64,000 nt of DNA from Streptomyces xylophagus (GCF_000716435.1 NZ_JNWO01000001.1:708810-772809), one strand, 5' to 3'. Positions 8,538 through 17,483 are shown, counted from the stretch's first letter. Made by a program: numbers and translations. Notes: generated from the letters alone by a model not told the origin.

Positions 8538-9556
8538 ATCTTCGCCCGCCGACACCAGCGCAGCCGCTGCCGACTCTGTCCGATCTGCTGGGTCCTGCCC
8601 TGCCCGGCCTCCTCGCCTCCTGCCGCAGGCACGTCGGGCCGATCACCGGGACCGAACGCGTCCATGGCGGCAACGTCAGCCACGTCTTCCGGGTCCGCGG
8701 CAGCCGTACAGCCGTGATCGTCAAGATCCGTGGTGACCACTACGCCCGCATGCCCGCGCTGCGGACCGACCCGACGCTCATCGACGACGAACGCCAGGCC
8801 CTTCAGGTCTACGGGCGGGTCGAGCCGGCGGTCTTCCCCCAGGTCCTCGGCTTCCATGCCGAGACCCACACCATGATCCTGGCCGACGTCTTCCCCGACG
8901 GCCGCAGCTACGACGAGCACCTCGCCGAACGCCCGGCCACCGTCGAAGAGATGACCCGGCTGGGCAGGACAGTGCGCCGCATCCACCATGCCACCCAGGA
9001 CACCGACACCGAGTTCCGCACCCACAGCAACCGCTTCTTCCAGGAACGCTCGTTCCTCTACTGCCTGCGCGCCCCCGGCCACGCCCTGCTCGCGCAGGCG
9101 TGTGAGGAACTCGCCGCCCGTTCCCACCAGTTGGTCCTCGGTGACCTCGCCCCCAAGAACCTCAGCCTCGCCGCCGGTGACATGGCCCTGTGCGACCTTG
9201 ACAACGCTCACCGGGGCTGGCCGCCGTACGACATCGCCTACTTCCTGGCCCACCTGCTGATCCACCACCTCGGCCAGACCGAGCGCCTGCGGACACTCGT
9301 GCCCGCCCTCCTCACCGCCTACTTCGATGCCCCGCCGGCGCAGCGCCTGCCACCCGCGGAGGCACTGCTCATGGCCAAGATCGTGGCCGGGGTGGTCCTG
9401 TACCGACTGGACGAGACCGTGCCCTACCCCCTCCCGGGGCCGACCGTGTCCACGAGCCCGTTCCGCGAGCGGGTCCTGGGATTCCTGGACAGCGGAACGT
9501 TCACCGTGCACGACCTGGTGCAGGCCGCCGAAGCCACCCAGAGGGCAGCGTCATGA
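8534..9556 (+). CDS. Second APH/methylthioribose-kinase-like phosphotransferase
   Basis: 340 residues from GTG 8534, which overlaps the upstream stop in GTGA form. The nucleotide loop 'VHGGNVSHVFRVRG', Lys64 in 'AVIVKIRG', the catalytic loop 'LVLGDLAPKNL' (residues 201-210; Gly replaces the usual His of HGD) and the metal motif 'CDLDNAHRG' (220-228) place it in the APH clan, closest in feel to methylthioribose kinases. The G-D-x-x-x-x-N catalytic Asp and Asn are intact, so activity is plausible. Two different kinases in one cluster suggest either successive phosphorylations or one biosynthetic and one resistance enzyme. Confidence 0.7.
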   Translation: MNLRPPTPAQPLPTLSDLLGPALPGLLASCRRHVGPITGTERVHGGNVSHVFRVRGSRTAVIVKIRGDHYARMPALRTDPTLIDDERQALQVYGRVEPAVFPQVLGFHAETHTMILADVFPDGRSYDEHLAERPATVEEMTRLGRTVRRIHHATQDTDTEFRTHSNRFFQERSFLYCLRAPGHALLAQACEELAARSHQLVLGDLAPKNLSLAAGDMALCDLDNAHRGWPPYDIAYFLAHLLIHHLGQTERLRTLVPALLTAYFDAPPAQRLPPAEALLMAKIVAGVVLYRLDETVPYPLPGPTVSTSPFRERVLGFLDSGTFTVHDLVQAAEATQRAAS

Positions 9557-10863
9557 ACACGCTGGTGTCCGAACTCCCCAGCGAGGAGGACCGGCAGGCG
9601 ATGGCCGCCCTGCGCGCTCTCGGCTACCGCGTCCCGGATATCCAGTCCCTTGCCGGGGACCAGTGCGCTTTCGCCGTACGCGTCCCCGAACGCCGACTCG
9701 CGATCGCCCCCGGCATCCGCTTCCACGCCACGGCCGTGGAACTGGGGGAGGGCTGCTTCACCAACGCCTTCACGCTCCGCCTCGACCTGGAACAGGCCCA
9801 GGCCCAGGCCGTTACGGCTGCGGGCGGATTCCACCTCCGTGACCTGCTCACGGACACTACGGTCGCGGCCGTCAGCGGCTCGTTCTCCTTCATCAGCGAC
9901 GACCCCTCCTACCAGCCGGCCGAGCCCTATCTCGACTTCTGCTGCCGGACCGGCCAGGTGACGAGCCTGCCCACAGCCTCCAAGCCCGCGTTCCTCACCC
10001 ATCACGGCCACGCCGCGATCGGCAGGCTGAAGGCCTCCGGAAGTCTGACCATCCAGGGACGGCCCTACCGGTGGGCCGGCTCCAAGGAACCAGGGAGCGA
10101 CGCTCGGCGCGAGCCCGGCGCGCTCACCGTCTTCGGCGCCGCGAACTGCCGCGTCCGCTACACCGACGAACCGCGCACCGGATTCCTGCGCGATGTGGAC
10201 CCGTCCACCAACACCACCCCCATCGATCCCACCGCTGTCGACCTCGTCGTCTCCTGGACGCCGGGAGACGGCCATCGCGTGACGGCGATACACCAGGGCG
10301 GAGGCGCCGACCTGTTCGCCGGCAACTTCGTACTGCGCGCCGGCCGCGCGCAAGCCGCACACCTCCGGGTGGGCGCGACGGTCGAGATCACGCAGATCGA
10401 CGGGCTGGACGTACGCGACCTCGACCACGGCCTCTCGATCGGGCCCAGCGTCGCCGACGCAGCAGCAGGACGCTGCCACGGATACGACCAGTGCCTGGGC
10501 ACCGACCCGTTCCGCGACACGCGCTACGCCCGCACCCTGATCGCCCTGCACGCACGGGAGTTGTGGTTCCAGGTCCTCGACGGCGCCCCGAAGTCGAAGA
10601 CCTTCCGCGGCGTCACCCCCGCGGAGACCGTCGAGTTGTGTGCGCGCGAAGGGCTCGATCCCCAGCACGTCTACCACCTGGACGGCGGGGCATCGTCGAA
10701 GGTCGCCTTCACCACCGGAGGTACGGCCGAAGTGGCCGGCAGCATGCACTACCTCCAATGGCCCCGCAGCTCAAGGGAGCACTTCCGCTGGCAGGGCCTG
10801 GACGGCCGGGTCCTGCGCAGCGCCTTCGCCATCAGCACCGGTCGCCGAAAAGGAACTAGATGA
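9553..10863 (+). CDS. Phosphodiester glycosidase (NAGPA)-domain protein
   Basis: 436 residues; ATG 9553 overlaps the preceding stop (ATGA). The C-terminal third contains the signature of the NAGPA/DUF2233 domain: 'DTRYARTLIALHARELWFQV', then 'FRGVTPAETVELCAREGLDP', then 'VYHLDGGASSKVAF' (family: R-T-x-x-G ... G-x-T-x-x-E-x-A ... N-L-D-G-G-x-S). The founding member removes GlcNAc from GlcNAc-1-phosphodiesters ('uncovering enzyme'); bacterial members cut similar phosphodiester-linked sugars. No signal peptide is seen, so it should act in the cytoplasm. With two kinases and a PIG-L deacetylase nearby, a sugar-phosphate intermediate that is later unmasked is a sensible hypothesis. The N-terminal ~250 residues are not recognised. 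Confidence 0.6.
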   Translation: MNTLVSELPSEEDRQAMAALRALGYRVPDIQSLAGDQCAFAVRVPERRLAIAPGIRFHATAVELGEGCFTNAFTLRLDLEQAQAQAVTAAGGFHLRDLLTDTTVAAVSGSFSFISDDPSYQPAEPYLDFCCRTGQVTSLPTASKPAFLTHHGHAAIGRLKASGSLTIQGRPYRWAGSKEPGSDARREPGALTVFGAANCRVRYTDEPRTGFLRDVDPSTNTTPIDPTAVDLVVSWTPGDGHRVTAIHQGGGADLFAGNFVLRAGRAQAAHLRVGATVEITQIDGLDVRDLDHGLSIGPSVADAAAGRCHGYDQCLGTDPFRDTRYARTLIALHARELWFQVLDGAPKSKTFRGVTPAETVELCAREGLDPQHVYHLDGGASSKVAFTTGGTAEVAGSMHYLQWPRSSREHFRWQGLDGRVLRSAFAISTGRRKGTR

Positions 10864-11510
10864 CGACCGTCCTCGTCGTCGGAGCCCACCCCGACGACCC
10901 CGAAATCGCCATGGCCATGCGCATGCGCTGGTATGCCCTCAACGGCGCCCGGGTCCGGGTGCACTGCCTGACCACCGGAGCCGTGGACCCGGACGGCACG
11001 GCACCGCGGCAGGAGGAGTCACGGGCCGCCGGCACCATCCTGGGCGTGGACGAGTACACCTTCTCCGACATCCCCGACACCCGGTTCGTCGAGCACCGAG
11101 GGGAGATCAACGCCGAGCTTTTCAGGGTCTTCCGTGAGACACGCCCCGACGTCGTCTACACCCATTTTCCCGACGACCAGCACCTCGACCACAGCATCGC
11201 CGCGCAAGAGGTGACAACGGTCGCCCTACGCGAAGCCAACGACCTCACCTACTTCCGCTCTCCCTACAGCGTCAACTTCGAACCCACCAACGTCTTCATG
11301 GGGACCCAAGAACTCCTGGACACGAAGGAAGCCGCACTGAAGTGCTTCGCCTCCCAGCAGCAACTCGACATGGAAGTCTTCCGGAAACTGGCCGAGGTCG
11401 GCTACCGCCAACACGTACATCACCGGGTCGTCGAGCGCTTCCCACCCGACGTGGTCTACGCCGAGCTCTTCCGCACCGCGAGACAAATCGAGTTCGCAAC
11501 TCGTTACTGA
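10860..11510 (+). CDS. PIG-L/LmbE-family deacetylase
   Basis: 216 residues. The zinc-site signature 'VVGAHPDDPE' (residues 7-15; the usual form is AHPDDE, so one Pro is inserted before Glu) and the second metal motif 'HFPDDQHLDH' (His108, Asp110, His111) are present. Family members remove acetyl groups from GlcNAc or GlcN-inositol conjugates (MshB, PIG-L, teicoplanin pseudo-aglycone deacetylase). It overlaps the upstream gene by 4 bp (ATGA) and is the last gene of the cluster. With the Eis-like acetyltransferase it could form an acetyl on/off protection pair. No obvious terminator follows. Confidence 0.78.
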   Translation: MTTVLVVGAHPDDPEIAMAMRMRWYALNGARVRVHCLTTGAVDPDGTAPRQEESRAAGTILGVDEYTFSDIPDTRFVEHRGEINAELFRVFRETRPDVVYTHFPDDQHLDHSIAAQEVTTVALREANDLTYFRSPYSVNFEPTNVFMGTQELLDTKEAALKCFASQQQLDMEVFRKLAEVGYRQHVHHRVVERFPPDVVYAELFRTARQIEFATRY

Positions 11511-11529
11511 AGGACACGACGGGCGCGAT

Positions 11530-11760
11530 CAAGTAGACGGTGGCGGCCGCCAGGTCTCGTTGAGCTGAGGCGCGCGAGCCGTCCTGCGCCGAGCAGGGAC
11601 GCGACCTTGCCGTTGCTGACTTCGAACGCCACGGCGCCCACGACTTGGTCGTCGCGGTGACGACGGCCGGGGAGCCGTTGCCCAGCGCGATGCGGAGCGC
11701 GGGGGAGCGGCCGGCCGCCGCTTCGCCGGAGTGGGCTTGAAGCCGGCCCGCACGTAGGAG
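11530..11760 (-). pseudogene. Relic of a SigJ-type ECF sigma factor (SnoaL-like C-terminal domain)
   Basis: On the minus strand one frame reads 'MRAGFKPTPAKRRPA' and a different frame, picked up ~90 bp later, reads 'VVGAVAFEVSNGKVASLLGAGRLARL'. Together they match the SnoaL-like C-terminal end of ECF41/SigJ-type sigma factors (typically ...AVVVTRDGRVVGAVAFEVxDGKVxxL...). The frame change falls near 11650. No sigma2/sigma4 regions remain, so this is a decayed 3' fragment. The match is by recollection of the family pattern only. Confidence 0.4.
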
Positions 11761-11854
11761 GCGACGCGTTCGCGCGTCTACCGCTGCAGTCGACTGGCCA
11801 GTCCGGCACCGTCCGAGACCGCGGCCGCGTCGGTCAGTGGCGTGGGCGATCGGG

Positions 11855-12802
11855 TCACGGCGGGCTGCCGGGCTGGAACGTCGGTGACGGCTCGTCGGAT
11901 CCCCACCAGAGGTAGGCGGTCACCGCCATCCCGGCAGCCCGCTCCGCCGCCGGGTTCGCAGGGAGCGGCCAGCGAAGGGCTTCGTACAGCTGCCGCCGAT
12001 GGATGTCGAAGGCGGATTCGACGAGTTCCCCGAAGGTCACCGCCTGTCCGAGCAGCCAGAGGTATGCCCCCGTGCTTGCGCAGATCCCGGCCGGGGCGAT
12101 CCACCACGCCCATGGGGACCAGACCAGCGACAGCACGCCCCAGATCCAGACGGTGGCCGTGGCGTCGAGTACCGCACGGGCCTCGTTGAGCGTCTTCTTC
12201 GTCTCGTCCGGGAGGACGAGCCACAGTCGCGGCCAGCACTTGACCGGGTCGAGGCCGTACTTGTCCAGTGGCCGAGTCTCCGCCGCTCGGAGGATGTTCC
12301 CGAGCCGGGTCGGCATGAGGCGCTCGGGATCGGTCGGAGTCGGCTCGCTGGGGAACAGGCGCAGCCCCCGGTCGGCCGCCGCGTACTCGCGACGCACCTG
12401 GGCCGAGGCGGAGCCGTTCTCGATACTCGGCGCGTGCTGCTGGAACCGGTCGTCGTGCCGGGTGCGGCGATGCTGCTGGCGGGCGCGGAAGCAGCGCTCC
12501 GCCCAGCCGAGCGGGGCCGGCCAGTAACCTTCGAGGAACCGCAGGGCGGTGGGCGTCAGCCTGTTCACCACTGCTCCGGAGAGGGCGATCCCCGCGAGGG
12601 ACACGGCCAGGAGCACGACGGTCGTGGTGTCCGAGCCGTTGGTGAGCCGGTCCCGGACCGCCCGCCATCCGGCAGCTCCGCCTGGCCCCCACACGCCGGC
12701 GGTGACTCCGGCCGCCCAGAAGAGAAAGGCCGGGGTGAACATGGCGGCGAACCAGCGCCCGGCGAGGGACTGCCCCAACCCCTGCCAGAAGGCGGTCAGC
12801 AT
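11855..12802 (-). CDS. Predicted multi-pass membrane protein of the CHAT module
   Basis: 315 residues from ATG 12802, whose ATG overlaps the stop of the upstream gene, so it is translationally coupled to the zinc-ribbon protein. Hydrophobic segments at about residues 12-35 (AAMFTPAFLFWAAGVTAGVW), 55-80 (TTTVVLLAVSLAGIALSGAVV) and 218-262 (a Trp-rich pair) suggest 3-4 membrane spans flanking a ~140-residue cytoplasmic region. No known domain is recognised. In caspase-like conflict systems a coupled membrane protein is often the effector that damages or permeabilises the membrane after proteolytic activation; that role is inference from position. A longer GTG start at 12859 has no ribosome site and lies inside the preceding gene. 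Confidence 0.65.
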   Translation of the reverse strand: MLTAFWQGLGQSLAGRWFAAMFTPAFLFWAAGVTAGVWGPGGAAGWRAVRDRLTNGSDTTTVVLLAVSLAGIALSGAVVNRLTPTALRFLEGYWPAPLGWAERCFRARQQHRRTRHDDRFQQHAPSIENGSASAQVRREYAAADRGLRLFPSEPTPTDPERLMPTRLGNILRAAETRPLDKYGLDPVKCWPRLWLVLPDETKKTLNEARAVLDATATVWIWGVLSLVWSPWAWWIAPAGICASTGAYLWLLGQAVTFGELVESAFDIHRRQLYEALRWPLPANPAAERAAGMAVTAYLWWGSDEPSPTFQPGSPP

Positions 12803-13245
12803 GGAGGGTCGCCGACGCCGGCCGGGGCCTCGGCCAGCGGGAGACTGTGGGTGGGGCACGGGGGCAGTGGTTCGGCACCTCGCCGCCAGCGGACGAAGTC
12901 ACCGTTCGGGCACGCATAGCGCCGGGCGGCCGGTGGCGGTTCGCCGAGCCCGGGCAGCCCGGAGTAGCGCTCGCGCTCCTCGATCAGCGCGCGGACATCA
13001 GGCGGGAAGCCGTCGGCCAGGAACGCGGCCGCCCATTCGGCGACCGCCTCGTCCCGCTGCAACACCTGCAGGCCCAGGTCTATGACCTCTGCGACGTCAG
13101 CCGTGCTGACGAGCAGGTCCGCCAGTTCACGGTCGATCCCTCCGGCCTCGGCGTCGCCGACGAGGCCGGGAAGGTACCCGCGGAGCGTCCGCATGGCCTC
13201 GAGAATCGCGTCGTCGTCCACGGGGTGCAGTCTTCCGCAGTTCAT
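12796..13245 (-). CDS. Small zinc-ribbon protein coupled to the CHAT protease
   Basis: 149 residues from ATG 13245, which overlaps the CHAT stop (ATGA). The N-terminal ~90 residues are an acidic helical domain (EAMRTLRGYLPGLVGDAEAG ... LADLLVSTADVAEVIDLGLQVL). The C-terminus, 'YACPNGDFVRWRRGAEPLPPCPTHSLPL', has the C-x(n)-C-P-x-H spacing of the short zinc-ribbon tails that recur on Streptomyces conflict-system proteins. Gene order and overlap on both sides argue it is an accessory or substrate of the CHAT protease, possibly an equivalent of the small proteins of CATRA-type systems. That name is a suggestion, not an established match. Confidence 0.6.
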   Translation of the reverse strand: MNCGRLHPVDDDAILEAMRTLRGYLPGLVGDAEAGGIDRELADLLVSTADVAEVIDLGLQVLQRDEAVAEWAAAFLADGFPPDVRALIEERERYSGLPGLGEPPPAARRYACPNGDFVRWRRGAEPLPPCPTHSLPLAEAPAGVGDPPC

Positions 13246-16200
13246 TCCCCCACATACACGAATGCAGCCCAGTAGTAAGGAGAACGATGCGCCCGCGCCC
13301 GCTCCCACAGTTCCTGTGCCTTGGCCGGCACTCGGCTCCCGCTCAGTTCCCCGATGTCCGCAAAGGTGACGCGCTTCGCACCGTTGGGGGTGTCACGGAC
13401 CCACTGCTGTGCCCGGCGCAACGCCTCGGGAGGATCCAGTCCGTCCGCGCGCCACAGTTTGTAGAAGCGAGCCATCAGTGCCATCGTGCTCGCGTCGGAG
13501 ACCGACCACAGTGATCCGACCACACCCGCCACGCCTGCCTGGAGCAGGCCCGCAGGCAGGCTCACCACTTCGTCAGGCAGGTTTGCGCCGGGCACGGCCG
13601 TCTCGCAGGCGGAGAGGACCACCAGCCGTGCACCCAGGGAGCCATGCCCCAAAATGTCGCGCAGGGTCAGCGACTCGTCGTCGGCGAGCAGGAGCCCGCT
13701 GGCGAGCGGCTCGGCGACGTCCGCGAACCCATGGCAGGCGAAGTGGAGCACCGGGTGCTCGCCCAGCGCCGCCTTCACCGCCGGCAGGGCGGCCCGGGCA
13801 CCGTCGAGGCGGCGGGCGCGGGCGAAGTGGCCGAGGGCGGCCCGCACCTCGTACCCGGCCGCCGGCAACGGACCCGCGCTCACCGGGCGCGGGTCCTCGA
13901 CGGCCAGCACTCCGTCACAAGCGGCCACGCGGGCCTGCTCAGCCGCGGCCACGCGGGTGCGGGCATTGGGACTGTAGGTGAGCAGCAGGTCGTCGAGCGC
14001 GTAGCGGCGTCCGCTCGGTGCTGTGGCATCCGGGCGCCAAGCGGCGTGCAGCGGAAGCAGGCCCAGCAGCCCCGCGGGCACCAGCGCCGCCCGGGGTGCG
14101 GGCGCGAGGGCCGCGACCACGGGTTCCATGACCATGTCCCACAGCCGAGCCGTCGTGTCGTCCAGTTCCCGCTCCCAGGCGGCGGCTTCGGTGCGGCGCG
14201 CCCGATACGCCTGCAGATACGTCTCCACCAGCGTGCGCACGATCGCGTCGGTCAGTGCCGGCAGCCAGCACACCTCGACCTCGTCGCCGGAGACGACCAG
14301 GGCGATCCCGCCCTGCTCCACCGACGCCAGGTACACGAGAGGGGTCGTCGCCGCGGCCCGCAGGTCGTCGAAGCGGGGCGGGTCGAGGAACCGCTCGTAT
14401 CCCTCGACCCGGCGGATGGCGGTGATGGCAGCGTCCAGCGCGGCACGGGCGGTGCGCAGTTCGCTGGTGAGGTCGCCTCCGTGACCGGATCCGGGCGCTC
14501 GAATCGCAGCTGCGGGACCATCCACGCCGACCAGCGCCCGGTACTCGAGCTTGGCGAGGACTCCACTGCTCTGTCGGTAGTGCTCGACGAGATCTTCACG
14601 TCCCCTTGCGGTGAGCTCTTCCAGTCCGGCGCGGGTACGTTCGAGCGTCTCCGAAAGGATCAGGGCCCTGCCCCGTTCCAGCGCCACTGCCGCATCGGCG
14701 GGGGCGCCTGACCTGGCCAGCGCGTATGCGGCAGCTGCCGCCAGCCCTTGCGCGTCGTGCAGCTCCTGTTCCTTGGCAGCTCGGGTCAGCTGCACACGGA
14801 AGAGCTGCTCCATCGCCTGCAAGCCGTAGCCGTAGGCTTCCGCCGCCTCGTCCCAGGAGTTGCGCCCGGCAGCCCACGAACCCCACGCCATGCTGTCGGC
14901 GCGGGCATCCTCCGGGCTGAGCACCAGGCCCGCAGTCACCGCCTGGCGGAAGAGCGAGCGCGCCTCCTCCAGCTCCGCCGGGTCGCCCACCACCGCGTGC
15001 TGGTAGCGGTTGCTCAGCACCCGCGCCAGGGTGCCGTGCAGATACAGGAGGCCGTGCACCCCGCCCTGGTGCGCGGCAGCAGCCTGCCGCAGCATCGCCT
15101 CGGCCTCATCGAGATCACTGGGGTCGCGGTCGCGCCAGAAGCGTTCCAGCAGGCCAGTGGCCAGAGAGTTGACCGCGCTGCCGGACAATGCTGCCGACGG
15201 GGCGGTCAGTTCGACTACCTTCCGTGCCCTGTCGATCCCCTCCTGGAGGTCTCTGGCGTCACGGGTATGCCGATGCTTGCCGTAGTACGCAAGCGCAAGG
15301 CCGGTGAGAATCGATGCCTGCACCGAGGGCGTGTCAAGGGCACCATCGAGCGCCTCCTGCCACAGCGTGATCGCCTCGTCCAGATCGGACGGATCGCCGC
15401 TGCGCTCATATCGATGACGCACTGCGATGCCGAGGCCCATCAGATGCGCCCACCGGCTCGGGGATCCCGCAGGCGTCAGCTCCAGCGCGGCTCGGGCGAG
15501 CTCAATCGACTGCGCGAGGTCCGCAAGGTCCCCGGTGCGGAAGTAGCGGTCCCTGAGTACGAAGCTGAGCGCGTTCAACGCGACGTCCCGGTAGGGCGTC
15601 CCAGGTGGGCAGCGCTCGACGGCTTGCTCGACGAGGGCGATGCTCTCGCCGAGATCGGCGACGTCCTGGGCCAGGTCATAGCGGGTACTCAGGGCCATCC
15701 CCAGCCCTACTAGCAGATCGGCCCGGTCGGGCGCGGTCTCCGGGGTGAGTTCCAGGGCCTGCCGGAGGGATTCGATCGCCTGGTCGAGGTCGGTCGACCG
15801 GGCCGTGCCCCGGAATCGGTCCTGGAGACTGCCGCCCAGACGGTTGAGCAGCACCGAACGGGTCGGGTACCGGTCGGCGTGGTCGAGTGCTTCGCGGTCG
15901 AGGGCGATGGCCCGGTCCAGATCGACGATGTCGCCGGCATGCTCGAACCGGGCGCATAAGGCGCTGGACAGGTTGGTCAGGGTCGCGAGCCGGTCCGCGC
16001 CGTCGGACCGGCCCAGCTCCTCCGCCACAACGAGCGCCTCCAGGGCGGCGTCCAGGTCCGCCAGATCGTTGGTGTCGTAGTACCGCAGGAGACGGTAGGC
16101 GCCGAGCCGCTGGAGAAGGGGGGCGCGCTCCGGAGAATCGGGGGGCAGCAAGGAGAGGATCTCACCGGCCAGTTCGACGGCTTCGTCCAGGTCTTGTCGC

Positions 16201-17483
16201 TCTCCGGTCTCCTTGTAACGCCTATTCAGACCCTCTGCCAAATTTGCCAGAGTGGCGAGGTGAGCGGGGGAACCATGGGGGAGCAGAGCGCTGGCCTCCC
16301 GGTGCGCGCTGATCGCCTGCTCACGCGCCCTCGGGTCTTGAACTCGTTCGTGGTAGCGCCAGAGCGCTTCTCCGAGCAAGTCCAGGACGTAGCCCCGGCG
16401 CGGGGACGACACGTCTATGGTTCGCGCCGCCTCTTCCAGGTGTGTCAACGCACGCCCGAGGCTGTCGCCATCCTCAGCCTCGCGGTACTCGTTCAACAGC
16501 CTCGCGCCGACCAGCGCATGCTCCCACGCCTGTCCGTCCGACCTGGGAGCGTCGGGCGCTTCCGTAAAGGCGTCCTGGTCGTCCATCGACAAGCGCACCT
16601 GGTCCCCGAGAAGCGCTGCCACCCGGGGGAGGTCGGCCACGATGTCGGATGCGGCCATCTCGTGGACGACCTCGAGAGTCTGCCGGAGGATGTCGATCGC
16701 GTGGCGCAGTTCAGCGGCCGTCCCGACGGCCAGCAGCTGGAGGGTCCGCTCCATGTCCACGGCGATGATCCGCGGCCCCGCCTCGTCCGTGAACGGCTCG
16801 AGGGCCTGGCGGAAGGCGGCGACGGCCTGAGCGTTGTTCTGTTCGGCGTCACCCTGGACACGTTCGGTGAACGCCCGCGCCAGATTGTTCTGGGTGATGG
16901 CCCACAGGACCGGCTGCACAGCTGTCGACTGCCGGGCGAGGGCCGTCCGAAAGGCCGCGATCGCCTCCTCGACATTCTGGCCGTGATCGCCCGTGGAGTC
17001 GTCGAGAAGGGCTTCGCCGAGCATGCCGTGCAGTGAGGCCCACATCTTCGGAGCCCGGTCCGGGGCGGTCAGCCCCAAAGCCCTGCGGAGGGACGAGAGC
17101 TGCCCCGGCTCGACAATCCCGCGAGCCGAATACTCGGACAACGGGGCCAGGACTGACCGCAGTTCGGGGGACAAGTCGTCCTCGATCAGCTCGGCGACCG
17201 CGTCGTCGACACCGATCCTGCGAGCCAGCACGAGCAGAGCACGGTACCGCTCGTACTGGCGCACCCCGTCGACGTCGTCCACCGCTTGGAGCCGAGTGAT
17301 GAGCTGCTCGAACAGCTCGATGCCGGCGTCGCTCAACAGCTCGGGGTGGGCATGGAGCGTGTCCCGCACGTCGCCCCAGCTCGGAGCGAACGCCAACTCC
17401 CGTACAGTATCGGCCAGCCCGTTCGACTCTGCTTTCGCCGACCTGCCGGATTCCTGGGCCCTGCGACGGCGGAATAAGGCCAT
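13242..17483 (-). CDS. CHAT-domain (caspase-like) protease with N-terminal TPR array
   Basis: About 1413 residues from ATG 17483 (MALFRRRRAQ; a start at 17561 is also open). Residues ~100-950 are TPR-like helical repeats recurring as 'G-x-A-L-x-x-R-Y-x-x-T-G-D-x-x-D-L-D-x-A-I-x-x-x-R-x-A-L'. The C-terminal ~350 residues form a CHAT domain with the catalytic dyad in 'VLHFACHGFAD' (His ~1251) and 'LVVLSACETAVPG' (Cys ~1293), ending 'SPYYWAAFVYVGE', the standard CHAT terminus. CHAT proteases cleave partner proteins after a threat is sensed by the repeat region. It heads a three-gene overlapping unit with a zinc-ribbon protein and a membrane protein, divergent from a lexA-like gene. Confidence 0.85.
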   Translation of the reverse strand: MALFRRRRAQESGRSAKAESNGLADTVRELAFAPSWGDVRDTLHAHPELLSDAGIELFEQLITRLQAVDDVDGVRQYERYRALLVLARRIGVDDAVAELIEDDLSPELRSVLAPLSEYSARGIVEPGQLSSLRRALGLTAPDRAPKMWASLHGMLGEALLDDSTGDHGQNVEEAIAAFRTALARQSTAVQPVLWAITQNNLARAFTERVQGDAEQNNAQAVAAFRQALEPFTDEAGPRIIAVDMERTLQLLAVGTAAELRHAIDILRQTLEVVHEMAASDIVADLPRVAALLGDQVRLSMDDQDAFTEAPDAPRSDGQAWEHALVGARLLNEYREAEDGDSLGRALTHLEEAARTIDVSSPRRGYVLDLLGEALWRYHERVQDPRAREQAISAHREASALLPHGSPAHLATLANLAEGLNRRYKETGERQDLDEAVELAGEILSLLPPDSPERAPLLQRLGAYRLLRYYDTNDLADLDAALEALVVAEELGRSDGADRLATLTNLSSALCARFEHAGDIVDLDRAIALDREALDHADRYPTRSVLLNRLGGSLQDRFRGTARSTDLDQAIESLRQALELTPETAPDRADLLVGLGMALSTRYDLAQDVADLGESIALVEQAVERCPPGTPYRDVALNALSFVLRDRYFRTGDLADLAQSIELARAALELTPAGSPSRWAHLMGLGIAVRHRYERSGDPSDLDEAITLWQEALDGALDTPSVQASILTGLALAYYGKHRHTRDARDLQEGIDRARKVVELTAPSAALSGSAVNSLATGLLERFWRDRDPSDLDEAEAMLRQAAAAHQGGVHGLLYLHGTLARVLSNRYQHAVVGDPAELEEARSLFRQAVTAGLVLSPEDARADSMAWGSWAAGRNSWDEAAEAYGYGLQAMEQLFRVQLTRAAKEQELHDAQGLAAAAAYALARSGAPADAAVALERGRALILSETLERTRAGLEELTARGREDLVEHYRQSSGVLAKLEYRALVGVDGPAAAIRAPGSGHGGDLTSELRTARAALDAAITAIRRVEGYERFLDPPRFDDLRAAATTPLVYLASVEQGGIALVVSGDEVEVCWLPALTDAIVRTLVETYLQAYRARRTEAAAWERELDDTTARLWDMVMEPVVAALAPAPRAALVPAGLLGLLPLHAAWRPDATAPSGRRYALDDLLLTYSPNARTRVAAAEQARVAACDGVLAVEDPRPVSAGPLPAAGYEVRAALGHFARARRLDGARAALPAVKAALGEHPVLHFACHGFADVAEPLASGLLLADDESLTLRDILGHGSLGARLVVLSACETAVPGANLPDEVVSLPAGLLQAGVAGVVGSLWSVSDASTMALMARFYKLWRADGLDPPEALRRAQQWVRDTPNGAKRVTFADIGELSGSRVPAKAQELWERARAHRSPYYWAAFVYVGE

